Positions 11,244-21,213 of a stretch of 64,000 nucleotides of DNA are shown here, in pieces. This stretch comes from Cherax quadricarinatus. Lineage: Eukaryota > Arthropoda > Malacostraca > Decapoda > Parastacidae. The notes beneath the pieces were generated by a model. The model ran no database searches and was not told the DNA's origin. It was given only the letters and a program-made list of their open reading frames with translations. Numbering within the stretch: position 1 is the first letter of the stretch; every line of letters begins with the position of its first letter. The stretch lies in NCBI RefSeq assembly GCF_038502225.1, contig NC_091372.1:2939617-3003616 (forward strand). Direction: 5' to 3'. Made by a program: the position numbers and the translations under genes.

Positions 11244-11370
11244 GAGCTACGACCTCGTGTGAGTTCCTTTGGAGAGAAGGATGTGATAATGGAGGGAGTA
11301 CCATCAGCACCAGCACAACGCAAGCGCAACCATTATATAATCCTAACTGTGCATGGCATTGCTGAACCAG
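11244..11370 (+). CDS. SZT2: SZT2 exon (window exon 1)
   Basis: This 127-bp exon lies between TATGTTTTCAG and GTATTT and has phase 0 in, 1 out. It encodes 42 codons running from ELRPRVSSFG to NHYIILTVHGIAEP. The end aligns with the human SZT2 segment HIQLLVHGVGQAG, recalled from family knowledge. SZT2 is a very large scaffold of KICSTOR (with KPTN, ITFG2 and C12orf66/KICS2) that recruits GATOR1 to lysosomes. Earlier exons must lie upstream of the window, because none with a matching phase is visible in 1-11243. Confidence 0.88.
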
Positions 11371-11502
11371 GTATTTTTTTTTATTTCACTCAGTTACAGT
11401 AATTTAGACAGATTAATGATACAGGCCAACCTTGTTGCTTGGAAGTTAAAACATTTTATGCTTTCATTTTAAGCATATATCAGTTTTTTGGTTTTCTGCT
11501 TA

Positions 11503-11745
11503 GCCAGACTTGAATCCTGGAAGTGGGAAGTACATTGCTTGCACTTTAAAGGCGGGGTTTGGGATATTGGCAGTTTGGAGGGACATGTAAACTGTTGTAT
11601 CTGAGCGCCTCTGCAAAGACAGTGATTATGTATGAGTGATGGTGAAAGTGTTGACTGATTACGAAAGTGTTGTTTCTTTCTTTTTGTTTTTTTTTGGATA
11701 ACCCTTCCTCAGTGGGAAATGACAGACGTGTTAAAAAAAAAATAA
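11503..11745 (+). mobile_element. RTE-B 3' end fragment
   Basis: It matches the subfamily-B 3' UTR (TGGGAAGTACATTGCTTGCA, then GCGCCTCTGCAAAGACAGTG) and ends in a degenerate 3' hairpin and an A-run. It is a 5'-truncated insertion in SZT2 intron 1. Confidence 0.8.
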
Positions 11746-12286
11746 GTTTTTGGCAACTGTATTTATATGAAGGTCTCCAAATTGCAAAATTTGGGACAAA
11801 ACTCATGGTCATTTGATTCAGAAATAATGAATGAAGTTCATTGGTTACAGAATTATCTGTTATAATCACAGTAAAAGACTCGTCTCTTTTCACCACAGTT
11901 ACCATTGCCAGTCACCTGCTCTTCCCTATTAGTTTATTAAATTGAAATTTTGCTTACATTTACAAACTGGGCACTTTGGAACTAATTAATTTAATTTTTA
12001 CAAGCCATTGTGCAAGATGAACAAGTGTAAAACATTCTTTGTGATATTTTCTTTAAAAATCAAGTTGTTTATAAGATGACACACCAAGAATACAACTTAC
12101 TTGTAAATTAGTGGCCACCTATAAGTTGGGTCTTGATTAGTGCAAGTTCAAAGAGTGCAAATTTCACTTTAGTGTGAAATTAATTTATGCTAGTTTTTTC
12201 CCAAACTCTTCAAATCATGCTCAAAAATTACTTATAATTCGAATAGTGCAAATTTGAATAATGTGACCCCTTCATGGGATTATTAT
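11746..12286. other. SZT2 intron 1 sequence, nothing recognised
   Basis: AT-rich sequence without a convincing open frame, repeat structure or transposon end. Confidence 0.4.
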
Positions 12287-13160
12287 ATAGTAGGGCCCCA
12301 CTTACACGGCAGGGTAGGTTCCAGGCTACTGCCGTAAAGTGGAACACCCTTTTTTTTTCCACTTATAAATGCATAGAAATACTAGGTAACAAGTTTACAC
12401 TAACATATATTAAGTTAGTAATAGAACTTGGCACTAAAAAGCAATAAAAAAGTAAAATACACATATAGTACACTCATTACTTATCTTAAAATATTTGTAG
12501 TCTTAATCTAGGGTGAAGTGAGTAGTATTTATTGTAAGAAATCAGGTGTGGTATGTATGGTATCCAGCCAGACTACCATACCAGACCACCCCACTCACAC
12601 ATAATATTCTATGACATTTAAGCATCCCAGAGTGATAAAATGTATATACAGTTTGCTCATACTTACCTTAAAATATTTTTAGTCTTAATGTAGGGTCAGA
12701 GGTGAGTAAACGAGATAAAACAAATAAACGAGAGAGAGAATGAGAACATGAGAGAGGACAGGCACAGAGTTATGTAAACAAACCAGGTGTACGCCAGTTT
12801 TGTAAACAAGCCAAGCAAAAACGTCTGGTTTGTCCACAAGTTACATTGTGTACAAGTTGTCTTCACGTTGATACAGTAGAATAAATAAAGAGGAACACTC
12901 CCATTCTCATGTAACTCCATTTTTAGAAGAAATGACGCTCTGAGTGAAGGCATACGAAAGGAATAATTTTCTACAGTTAGGCCAACTAATATTATAGTGT
13001 ACACATTTTCTCTGATTTTGGACTAGAGAAAAACGGTATTCTTGCCGTCACTTGTACAAGTTGTCTGGCTACCACATCTCATAGTATTTTTATTTTTTAA
13101 CACTCTGGCCAATTCCCACTAAGGCAGGGTAGCCCGAAAAAGAAAAACTTTCACTATCAT

Positions 13161-14028
13161 TCACTCCATCACTGTCTTGCCAGAAGGGTGTTTTACACTA
13201 CAATTTTTAAACTGCAACATTAACACCCCTCCTTCAGAGTGCAGGCACTGTACTTCCAATCTCCAGGACTCAAGTCTGCCCTGCCGGTTTCCCTGAATCA
13301 CTTCATCAATGTTACTTTGCTCACACTCCAACAGCACGTCAAGTATTAAAAACCATTTGTCTCCACTCCTATCAAACAAGCTCACGCATGCCTGCTGGAA
13401 GTCCAAGCCCCTCGCACACAAAACCTCTTTACCCCCTCCCTCCAACCTTTCCTAGGCCGACCCCTACCCCGCCTTCCTTCCGCTACAGACTGATACACTC
13501 TTCAAGTCATTCTGTTTCGTTCCATGCTCTCTACATGTCCGAACTACCTCAACAACCCTTCCTCAGCCCTCTGGATAACAGTTTTGGCAATCCCGCACCT
13601 CTCCCTAACTTCCAAACTACGAATTCTCTGCATTATATTCACACCACACATTGCCCTCAGACATGACATCTCCAGTGCCTCCAGCCTTCTCCTCACTGCA
13701 ACATTCATCACCCATGCTTCACACCCATATAAGAGCATTGGTAAAACTATACTCTCATACATTCCCCTCTTTGCCTCCAAGGACAAAGTTCCTTATCTCC
13801 ACAGACTCCTAAGTGCACTGCTCACCCTTTTCCCCTCATCAGATCTATGATTCACCTCATCTTTCATAGATCCATCCACTGACACGTCCACTCCCAAATA
13901 TCTGAATACATTCACCTCCTCCATACTCTCTCCCTCCAATCTGATATCCAATCTTTCATCACCTAATCTTTTTGTTATCCTCATAACATTATTCTTTCCT
14001 GGATTCACTTTTAATTTTCTTCTTTTAC
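13161..14028 (-). pseudogene. RTE-A RT C-terminal fragment (3' unit)
   Basis: Frames at 13793-14107, 13544-13786 and 13161-13445 together encode the RT end: FRYLGVDVS, LRSLWR, LPMLLYGCEAW, AEEGLLR and the GLDFQQACVS tail. Frame breaks near 13790, 13540 and 13440 inactivate it. The first 26 codons of the frame that opens at 14107 read through the neighbouring unit's 3' UTR in the wrong frame and are not protein. Confidence 0.75.
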
Positions 14029-14107
14029 ATTTTTTTTTTATTATTATCACACTGGCCGATTCCCACCAAGGCAGGGTGGCCCGAAAAAGAAAAACTTTTA
14101 CCATCAT

Positions 14108-15370
14108 TCACTCCATCACTGTCTTGTCAGAAGGGTGCTTTACACTACAGTTTTTAAACTGCAACATTAACACCCCTCCTTCAGAGTGCAGGCACTGTAC
14201 TTCCCATCTCGAGGACTCAAGTCCGGCCTGCCGGTTTCCCTGAACCCCTTCATAAATGTTACTTTGCTCACACTCCAACAGCACGTCAAGTATTAAAAAC
14301 CATTTGTCTCCACTCCTATCAAACAAGCTCACGCATGCCTGCTGGAAGTCCAAGCCCCTCGCACACAAAACCTCCTTTACCCCCTCCCTCCAACCTTTCC
14401 TAGGCCGACCCCTACCCCGCCTTCCTTCCACTACAGACTGATACGCTCTTGAAGTCACTCTGTTTCGCTCCATTCTCTCTACATGTCTGAACCACCTCAA
14501 CAACCCTTCCTCAGCCCTCTGGACAACAGTTTTGGTAATCCCGCACCTCCTCCTAACTTCCAAACTACGAATTCTCTGCATTATATTCACACCACACATT
14601 GCCCTCAGACATGACATCTCCATTGCCTCCAGCCTTCTCCTCGCTGCAACATTCATCACCCACGCTTCACACCCATATAAGAGCGTTGGTAAAACTATAC
14701 TCTCATACATTCCCCTCTTTGCCTCCAAGGACAAAGTTCTTTGTCTCCACAGACTCCTAAGTGCACCACTCACCCTTTTCCCCTCATTAATTCTATGATT
14801 CACCTCATCTTTCATAGACCCATCCGCTGACACATCCACTCCCAAATATCTGAATACATTCACCTCCTCCATACTCTCTCCCTCCAATCTGATATCCAAT
14901 CTTTCATCACCTAATCTTTTTGTTATCCTCATAACCTTACTCTTTCCTGTATTCACTTTTAATTTTCTTCTTTTGCACACCCTACCAAATTCATCCACCA
15001 ATCTCTGCAACTTCTCTTCAGAATCTCCCAAGAGCACAGTGTCATCAGCAAAGAGCAACTGTGACAACTTCCACTTTATGTGTGATTCTTTATCTTTTAA
15101 CTCCACACCTCTTGCCAAGACCCTCGCATTTATTTCTCTTACAACCCCATCTATAAATATATTAAACAACCACGGTGACATCACACATCCTTGTCTAAGG
15201 CCTACTTTTACTGGGAAATAATTTCCCTCTTTCCTACATACTCTAACTTGAGCCTCACTATCCTCATAAAAACTCTTCACTGCTTTCAGTAACCTACCTC
15301 CTACACCATACACCTGCAACATCTGCCACATTGCTTCCCTATCCACCCCATCCAAATCCATAAATGCCAC
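14108..15370 (-). pseudogene. RTE-A RT domain fragment (5' unit)
   Basis: An open frame of 420 codons covers motif A onward (degenerate FMDLDGVDREAM, missing several residues of AYDR), GLRQGCVMSPWLFNIFIDG, LLFADDTVLLG, LRWFRHVERM and the C-terminus, then runs into the 3' UTR. The endonuclease and the first part of RT are missing. The damaged motif A and truncation make it non-functional. Confidence 0.8.
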
Positions 15371-15723
15371 AAAAACCTCTTTAGCCTTATCTAAATACTG
15401 TTCACTTATGTTTCACTGTAAACACTTGGTCCACACACCCCCTACCTTTCCTAAAGCCTCCTTGTTCATCTGCTATCCTATTCTCCGTCTTAATTCTTTC
15501 AATAATAACTTTCAATAGCTTTCAATAATAACCTTCAATAAAAACATCTCATAGTATTCTACTGTGAGGTGTATTTATCATCTTTATATGTTACATATCA
15601 TGTTTATTATATAATTTTGAAATAATATCATAGGTGCATTAATGGAAATGTGTATATTAACGTAATATACGATATTTAATAAGACTCGGTGATTATTATT
15701 ATTATTATTATTACTAATATAAG

Positions 15724-17131
15724 TGAACATATAAGTGAACAGTATTTAGATAAGGCTAAAGAGGTCTTTGTGGCATTTATGGATTTAAAAAAGGTGTATG
15801 ACAGGGTGGATAGGTGGGCAATGTGGCAGATGTTGCAGGTGTATGGTGTAGGAGGTAGGTTACTGAAAGCAGTGACGAGTTTTTACGAGGATAGTGAGGC
15901 TCAAGTTAGAGTATGTAGGAAAGATGGAAATTATTTCCCAGTAAAAGTAGGCCTTAGACAAGGATGTGTGATGTCACCGTGGTTGTTTAATATATTTATA
16001 GATGGGGTTGTAAGAGAAGTAAATGCGAGGGTCTTGGCAAGAGGTGTGGAGTTAAAAGATAAAGAATCACACATAAAGTGGGAGTTGTCACAGTTGCTCT
16101 TTGCTGATGACACTGTGCTCTTGGGAGATTCTGAAGAGAAGTTGCAGAGATTGGTGGATGAATTTGGTAGGGTGTGCAAAAGAAGAAAATTAAAAGTGAA
16201 TACAGTAAAGAGTAAGGTTATGAGGATAACAAAAAGATTAGGTAATGAAAAATTCGATATCATATTGGAGGGAGAGAGTATGGAGGAGGTGAATGTATTC
16301 AGATATTTGGGAGTGGACGTGTCAGCGGATGGGTCTATGAAAGATGAGGTGAATCATAGAATTGATGAGGGGAAAAGGGTGAGTGGTGCACTTAGGAGTC
16401 TGTGGAGACAAAGAACTTTGTCCTTGGAGGCAAAGAGGGGAATGTATGAGAGTATAGTTTTACCAACGCTCTTATATGATTGTGAAGCATGGGTGATGAA
16501 TGTCGCAGCGAGGAGAAGGCTGGAGGCAGTGGAGATGTCATGTCTGAGGGCAATATGTGGTGTGAATATAATGCAGAGAATTCATAGTTTGGAAGTTAGG
16601 AGGAGGTGCGGGATTACCAAAACTGTTGTCCAGAGGGCTGAGGAAGGGTTGTTGAGGTGGTTCGGACATGTAGAGAGAATGGAGCGAAACAGAATGACTT
16701 CAAGAGTGTATCAGTCTGTAGTGGAAGGAAGGCGGGGTAGGGGTCAGCCTAGGAAAGGTTGGAGGGAGGGGGTAAAGGAAGTTTTGTGTGCGAGGGGCTT
16801 GGACTTCCAGCAGGCATGCGTGAGTGTGTTTGATAGGAGCGAATGGAGACAAATGGTTTTTAATACTTGACGTGCTGTTGGAGTGTGAGCAAAGTAACAT
16901 TTATGAAGAGATTCAGGGAAACCGGCAGGCTGGACTTGAGTCCTTGAAATGGGAAGTAGAGTGCCTGCACTCTGAAGGAGGGGTGTTAATGTTGCAGTTT
17001 AAAAACTGTAGTGTAAAGCACCCTTCTGGCAAGACAGTGATGGAGTGAATGATGGTGAAAGTTTTTCTTTTTCGGGCCACCCTGCCTTAGTGGGAATTGG
17101 CCAGTGTGTTAATAAAAAAAAAAATGGCATC
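15724..17131 (+). mobile_element. RTE-A 5'-truncated copy, opposite orientation
   Basis: It begins inside the RT (EQYLDKAKEVF) after an ATT microsatellite at about 15692-15715 and runs to the 3' hairpin and an A-run at 17131. It is a near-identical inverted partner of 14029-15543, separated by about 180 bp. No clear target duplication was found. Confidence 0.8.
15736..16870 (+). pseudogene. RTE-A reverse transcriptase fragment, open frame
   Basis: RT motifs FMDLKKVYDR (motif A), GLRQGCVMSPWLFNIF (B) and LLFADDTVLLG (C) and the C-terminal WFGHVERM and GRRGRGQPR motifs are in one uninterrupted frame. The endonuclease and RT fingers are missing because of 5' truncation. The leading isoleucines in the longer open frame come from the ATT repeat, not from protein. 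Confidence 0.8.
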
Positions 17132-17185
17132 TTGAGACATAAGACACTCTTAGTGATTTTAATGTGTACCTGTATGCTAGCACAG

Positions 17186-19135
17186 TGTACTCACCTAGTT
17201 GAGGTTGCAGGGTTGAGTCCAAGCTCCTGGCCCCGCCTCTTCACTGGTCGCTACTGTGTCACTCTCCCTGAACCGTGAGCTTTATCATACCTCAGCTTAA
17301 AGCTATGTATGGATCCTGCCTCCACTACATCGCTTCCCAAACTATTCCACTTCCTGACTACTCTGTTGCTGAAGAAATACTTTCTAACATCCCTGTGATT
17401 CATCTGTGTCTTCAACTTCCAACTGTCCTCCCTTGTTACTGTGTCCAATCTCTGGAACATCCTGTCTTTGTCCACCTTGTCAATTCCTCTCAGTATTTTG
17501 TATGTCATTATCATGTCCCCCCTATCTCTCCTGTCCTCCAGTGTCGTCAGGTTGATTTCCCTTAACCTCCCCTTGTAGGACATACCTCTTAGCTCTGGGA
17601 CTAGTCTTGTTGCAAACCTTTGCACTTTCTCTAGTTTCTTTACGTGCTTGGCTAGGTGTGGGTTCCAAACTGGTGCCGTATACTCCAATATGGACCTAAC
17701 ATACACGGTGTACAGGGTCCTGAACGATTCCTTATTAACCCTTTCAGGGTCCGTCCCGTAGATCTACGGCTTTACGTTCAGGGTCCAAACCGTAGATCTA
17801 CGCAATGAGCTCAGCTCACTCTGATAAACTGTGAGTGGTACATTTGGGCCTAGATATGAGAGAATACATCTATGTGGTATGCGTGCACCACATAAAACAG
17901 ATCCTGCAACACACTGTGTATAATGAGAGAAAAAAAATGAAATCATGATTTTTCGATTAAAACAGCGACTTTGCAGTGTTTTTTCGTATGTTTTTTATAG
18001 TTGTATTTGCGATTTCTTGGTCTCATTTGATAGAATGGAAAACATATTACAGAAATAGAGATGATTTTGATTGGTTTTAGCACTGGAAATGGCTTGAAAC
18101 TGAGCTCAAAGTAGCGGAAATGTTAAATTTTTGCCGATATTCAAGAGTAAACAAACGACCTCACACATCTAATACACGTCAGCTGGTGGGTCTAATATAC
18201 ATTCACAAATATGGTGATGATATTTATACAATTATTACAGTATTGCATAACAGTAAATCTTCTATTTTTTGGTGTGAATAAAAATTCATTATGTGAATAA
18301 AAAATCAAAATGGAATTTATTTGTAAAGCCTCAAAACATAACTAATGAACAGAGGAAATGTTAGTTTAGTGCCAGGAATGCCTACATTGTTCATTCTGGA
18401 CCCTATTTTGAAATTGGAATATTTTGAACTTTGTGTTAAATTGGCCAAATTAACAATTTCCGATCACTTTATTTTGTAGTTGAAACAGTTGACTTGGCGA
18501 TTTCTTGTGCTCAATCGATAGAATAGAAGTAATACTAGTGAAATAGCTTAGAATTTGGTTGATTGGAATAATGTAATTGGCCTAAAATGGGAGTCAAAGT
18601 CGGCAAAATCGCAGATTCGTAAATGTCGCTGACACATCAAAATTCGCGAGAGCATAATTTCGTCAATTTTCCACCAAATTTCGTACTTTTTGTTTTATTA
18701 CCTTCACAAAAAGATTCTCTATGATTTCATAAGAAAAAATAACAAATTCTTTTTTTTTAAATTCTTGGACACTGGTGCGTGACTCCAGATTTGGGCCTTG
18801 GACCCTGAAAGGGTTAAGATGCCGGAATGCTGTTCTGAGGTTTGCTAGGCGCCCATATGCTGCAGCAGTTATTTGGTTGATGTGAGCTTCAGGAGATGTG
18901 CCTAGTGTTATACTCACCTCAAGATCTTTTTCCTTGAATGAAGTTTGTAGTCTCTGGCCCCCTAGACTGTACTCCGTCTGCGGTCTTCTTTGCCCTTCCC
19001 CAATCTTCATGACTTTGCACTTGGTGGGATTGAACTCCAGGAGCCAATTGCTGGACCAGGTCTGCAGCCTGTCCAGATCCCTTTGTAGTCCTGCCTGGTC
19101 TTTGATTGATTGAATTCTTCTCATCAACTTCGTGT
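17186..19135 (-). mobile_element. CR1-type LINE fragment split by a TTAA element
   Basis: The minus-strand segment at 18820-19127 encodes LDRLQTWSSNWLLEFNPTKC and later AAAYGRLANLRTAFRH. The segment at 17251-17706 continues with VRSILEYTAPVWNP, KLEKVQRFATRLVPEL and FFSNRVVRKWNSLG. The two are consecutive parts of one RT C-terminus separated by the TTAA element at 17739-18813. The 3' end lies near 17186 (CTCACCTAGTTGAGG on the plus strand). It is 5'-truncated and has no catalytic RT motif. Confidence 0.8.
17739..18813. mobile_element. piggyBac-like TTAA element, GATC type
   Basis: A 1,075-bp element between TTAA 17735-17738 and 18814-18817. The ends are CCCTTTCAGGGTCC and GGACCCTGAAAGGG. GTAGATCTAC occurs at 17758-17767 and 17792-17801, i.e. 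19 bp from the edge and then 34 bp apart. It interrupts the CR1-type LINE. No transposase. Confidence 0.85.
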
Positions 19136-19532
19136 AAGTTTATTTAGGTACAGGTATACATAAATATAATTATCAGAGTACTATATATAAAATATGAAAT
19201 AACTTTTAAAAACACTTGAAATTTTGGAGTTTTCAGACATAATGGAGAGACGTAGTGCTTACGGAGTTCACGGAGAATGGAAACAAACCGGGTGGGGCAT
19301 GGTGACCGTATTAGAAAGTCAGGTGGGGGGAGGGGCTTAGCAAGTTTTGGTCATAATTTGAAATGTCTGTGTTAACGGAACTCCGTAAAGCGAAACACCA
19401 TAAAGCGGGGCCCTGCTCTACTTGCTAATTGAAACCTGGCTGTACATACCATGTTCCTCAAGAGGTAAATGTTTCTGATTGTAACAATTTATCTCACTAA
19501 AAGTAAAACAGAATGTGTTATGGAGTAAGAGG

Positions 19533-19620
19533 GTTCTTTGCAAAACAGTGATAGAGAAAGTTCCTTCATTTTTGGGCCACCCTGCTTTGGTGGGAAACTG
19601 TCTATGTGTTAAAAAAAAAT
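19533..19620 (+). mobile_element. RTE 3' end fragment abutting SZT2 exon 2
   Basis: A short fragment with the 3' hairpin (GGGCCACCCTGCTTTGGTGG) and A-run. Its end is only 37 bp upstream of the exon-2 acceptor, so the branch-point region may be partly RTE-derived. Confidence 0.75.
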
Positions 19621-19657
19621 AAGCACTTTGGAGTCTTGACTGGTAGTTTTCCCTCAG

Positions 19658-19823
19658 GTCCAGCAATCAAGGAGGAATTAGTGAGGATGTTACAGAACCG
19701 TCTGGATGAAGCTGTGGTTGAAGCTATTTGCCTGATGCTCTGGAGTAACCCACAACATAAACTCACGCCCGAGGATGTTCATTTTATTCAGCCACCTTAT
19801 CAGTCACCAAAAACTGTCCTCAG
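19658..19823 (+). CDS. SZT2: SZT2 exon (window exon 2)
   Basis: This 166-bp exon lies between TTTTCCCTCAG and GTTTGG. Incoming phase 1 completes the glycine codon split across intron 1, and outgoing phase is 2. It encodes GPAIKEELVRMLQNRLDEAV, then KLTPEDVHFIQPP and ends at TVL. These match the human SZT2 pattern ELVRVLRRRLDEA and KLTPADVEFIQPP, which is the main basis for the assignment. Intron 1 (8.3 kb) is nearly all transposon. Confidence 0.93.
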
Positions 19824-20114
19824 GTTTGGCTTTAGTCTTTCTGGCAGGTTTTGTTTGTGTGTGCACCTTTTATGGTGAAGACTTAATACTTGTGAAAGCT
19901 CTCTGCTCAGATAGATCAAATATGTTTACCTTCCATTCCTAGGTGTTGTATCACCCTACAGGTTAAACTTTCAAAATTTGTTTTTTTATGCAGTTTGGCT
20001 TGCATAACTGACTTAGAATCATTAGTCACAGCATATATAGCATACAATACAATTTATGTGGGTATCTTTGTATATACTGTATGTACTGTATATAATATGC
20101 TTGCCTTTCATCAG

Positions 20115-20241
20115 GTTTACTGTGAATGCCCACGCACTTCCATTCTTGCAAGCTGTGGGTTACTATCTCCGTCAAAACATGCTCTCCTGTGGCTTTATTC
20201 ACCCTAAGTTTGCTGATAATTGTCCAGAATATCATTTTCAG
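20115..20241 (+). CDS. SZT2: SZT2 exon (window exon 3), GC 5' splice site
   Basis: A 127-bp exon after CTTTCATCAG with phase 2 in and 0 out. It encodes RFTVNAHALPFLQAVGYYLR, then QNMLSCGFIHPKFADNCPEY and HFQ, matching human SZT2 WYLRQNLL and NHFQ. Intron 2, at 291 bp, is the only short, transposon-free intron. The exon ends CAG followed by GCAAGT, a GC-AG donor. Using the nearby GTATTC instead would put exon 4 out of frame with an early stop, so the GC site is supported by phase. Confidence 0.92.
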
Positions 20242-20867
20242 GCAAGTATTCAAATTAAGTTTATAACTTTTCTGAAAGCATGCTAGTTAACACTGTTTTT
20301 CAACATTTCTATATATTTTCATGGTTTTATTTTTACTACTGAGAGATTGGGAGTTTTATACAGTTGACCTTTATATTACACGGTAGTTCGGGTATTGAAA
20401 ATGCCGTGTAAGGTAGATCCACGTTAGATAAACTGAAGAGCTTATGGGAAAAATAGGGTTACATTCCTAAGAGGCCCCAAAAAGCCAAGCAACTTTTTTT
20501 TAGACCTCCAGATCTTACAAAAATAAAAGTGAATATGTAATTGTAGTTCATTGTCGTGATGTATTATGTTGTTTTTACGGCCTAAGACTACAAATGCAAC
20601 AGAAATCATGTATTTCTTACCTTAAATTTTGTGTGCTGGTGATTGTGGATGAATGTGAAGAGAGTGGAGAGTTATGCTGTGGCCCTACTGGGCTGAGGTG
20701 GATGGTAGAGGTGCTGGTACTGAAATCGATGGTTGTACTGGAGTGTACATAAATTCTGTGATGGATTTCTGTTGTATTTTACCCTGCAGTACATTATACA
20801 ACTGATGGTAAGGCTTCAGCTGCTCTAGACACCATTTCAGAGTCCTCTTCAGTGAAAAAGTCTAATT

Positions 20868-21065
20868 TTAAGTCAGTAAATCAGTCAAGTCAGTAAATTA
20901 GTCAAGTCAGTCAATAAACCAGCCAAGTCAGTCAATAAATTAGTCAAGTCAGTCAATAAAGCAATCAAGTCAGCTGGTAAAGTAAGTCAGAAAATCAGTC
21001 AATTAAGTCAGTAAGTCGGTCAATCAAGTCAGTCAGTAAGTCGGTCAAGTCAGTCAGTCAGTTAT
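20868..21065. repeat. Imperfect tandem repeat based on AGTCAGTCAATAAA
   Basis: Short GTCAGTCAATAAATYAGTCA-like units of about 20-24 bp with shorter variants fill 20868-21065. Confidence 0.8.
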
Positions 21066-21213
21066 TCATAACACAAACTCATATATTTACCTCGGTCTTT
21101 TTAATTGCATAAAGTGATGCGTCATTACATACACAGGCTATCTCTAATATCTCTATTTTCTTCTTTAACTCTAAGACTTAACCCTTTCAGGGTTTCGGCC
21201 GTACTAGTACGGC

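Larger units (their letters stand above)
13089..15543 (-). mobile_element. Chimeric head-to-tail RTE-A insertion
   Basis: The minus strand carries two RTE-A segments in tandem. The 3' unit (13089-14028) starts in the RT at CKRRKLKVN. The 5' unit (14029-15543) runs from the RT entry region through the complete 3' end and tail. The whole block is flanked by one 15-bp duplication, ACATCTCATAGTATT, at 13074-13088 and 15544-15558. Both units have the subfamily-A 3' UTR and hairpin. One duplication around two units points to a single integration event. Confidence 0.8.
12287..19420. mobile_element. Decayed Tigger-like element (GGGCCCC termini) with nested LINEs
   Basis: The left end is TAGGGCCCCACTTACACGGC at 12291 and the right end is its degenerate inverse, AAGCGGGGCCCTGCTCTA, at 19403-19420. 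Near both ends the wording GTAAAG(T/C)G recurs in inverted orientation. The interior is filled by RTE-A insertions (13089-15543 and 15724-17131), a CR1-type LINE (17186-19135) and a TTAA element. No transposase is recognisable. The stretch 12300-13073 is element interior with no coding signal. Confidence 0.6.

Noticed and set aside
20242..20252. Alternative GT donor (GTATTC) for exon 3
   Set aside because: Joining to exon 4 from this site leads to a stop after about nine codons; the GC site keeps frame.
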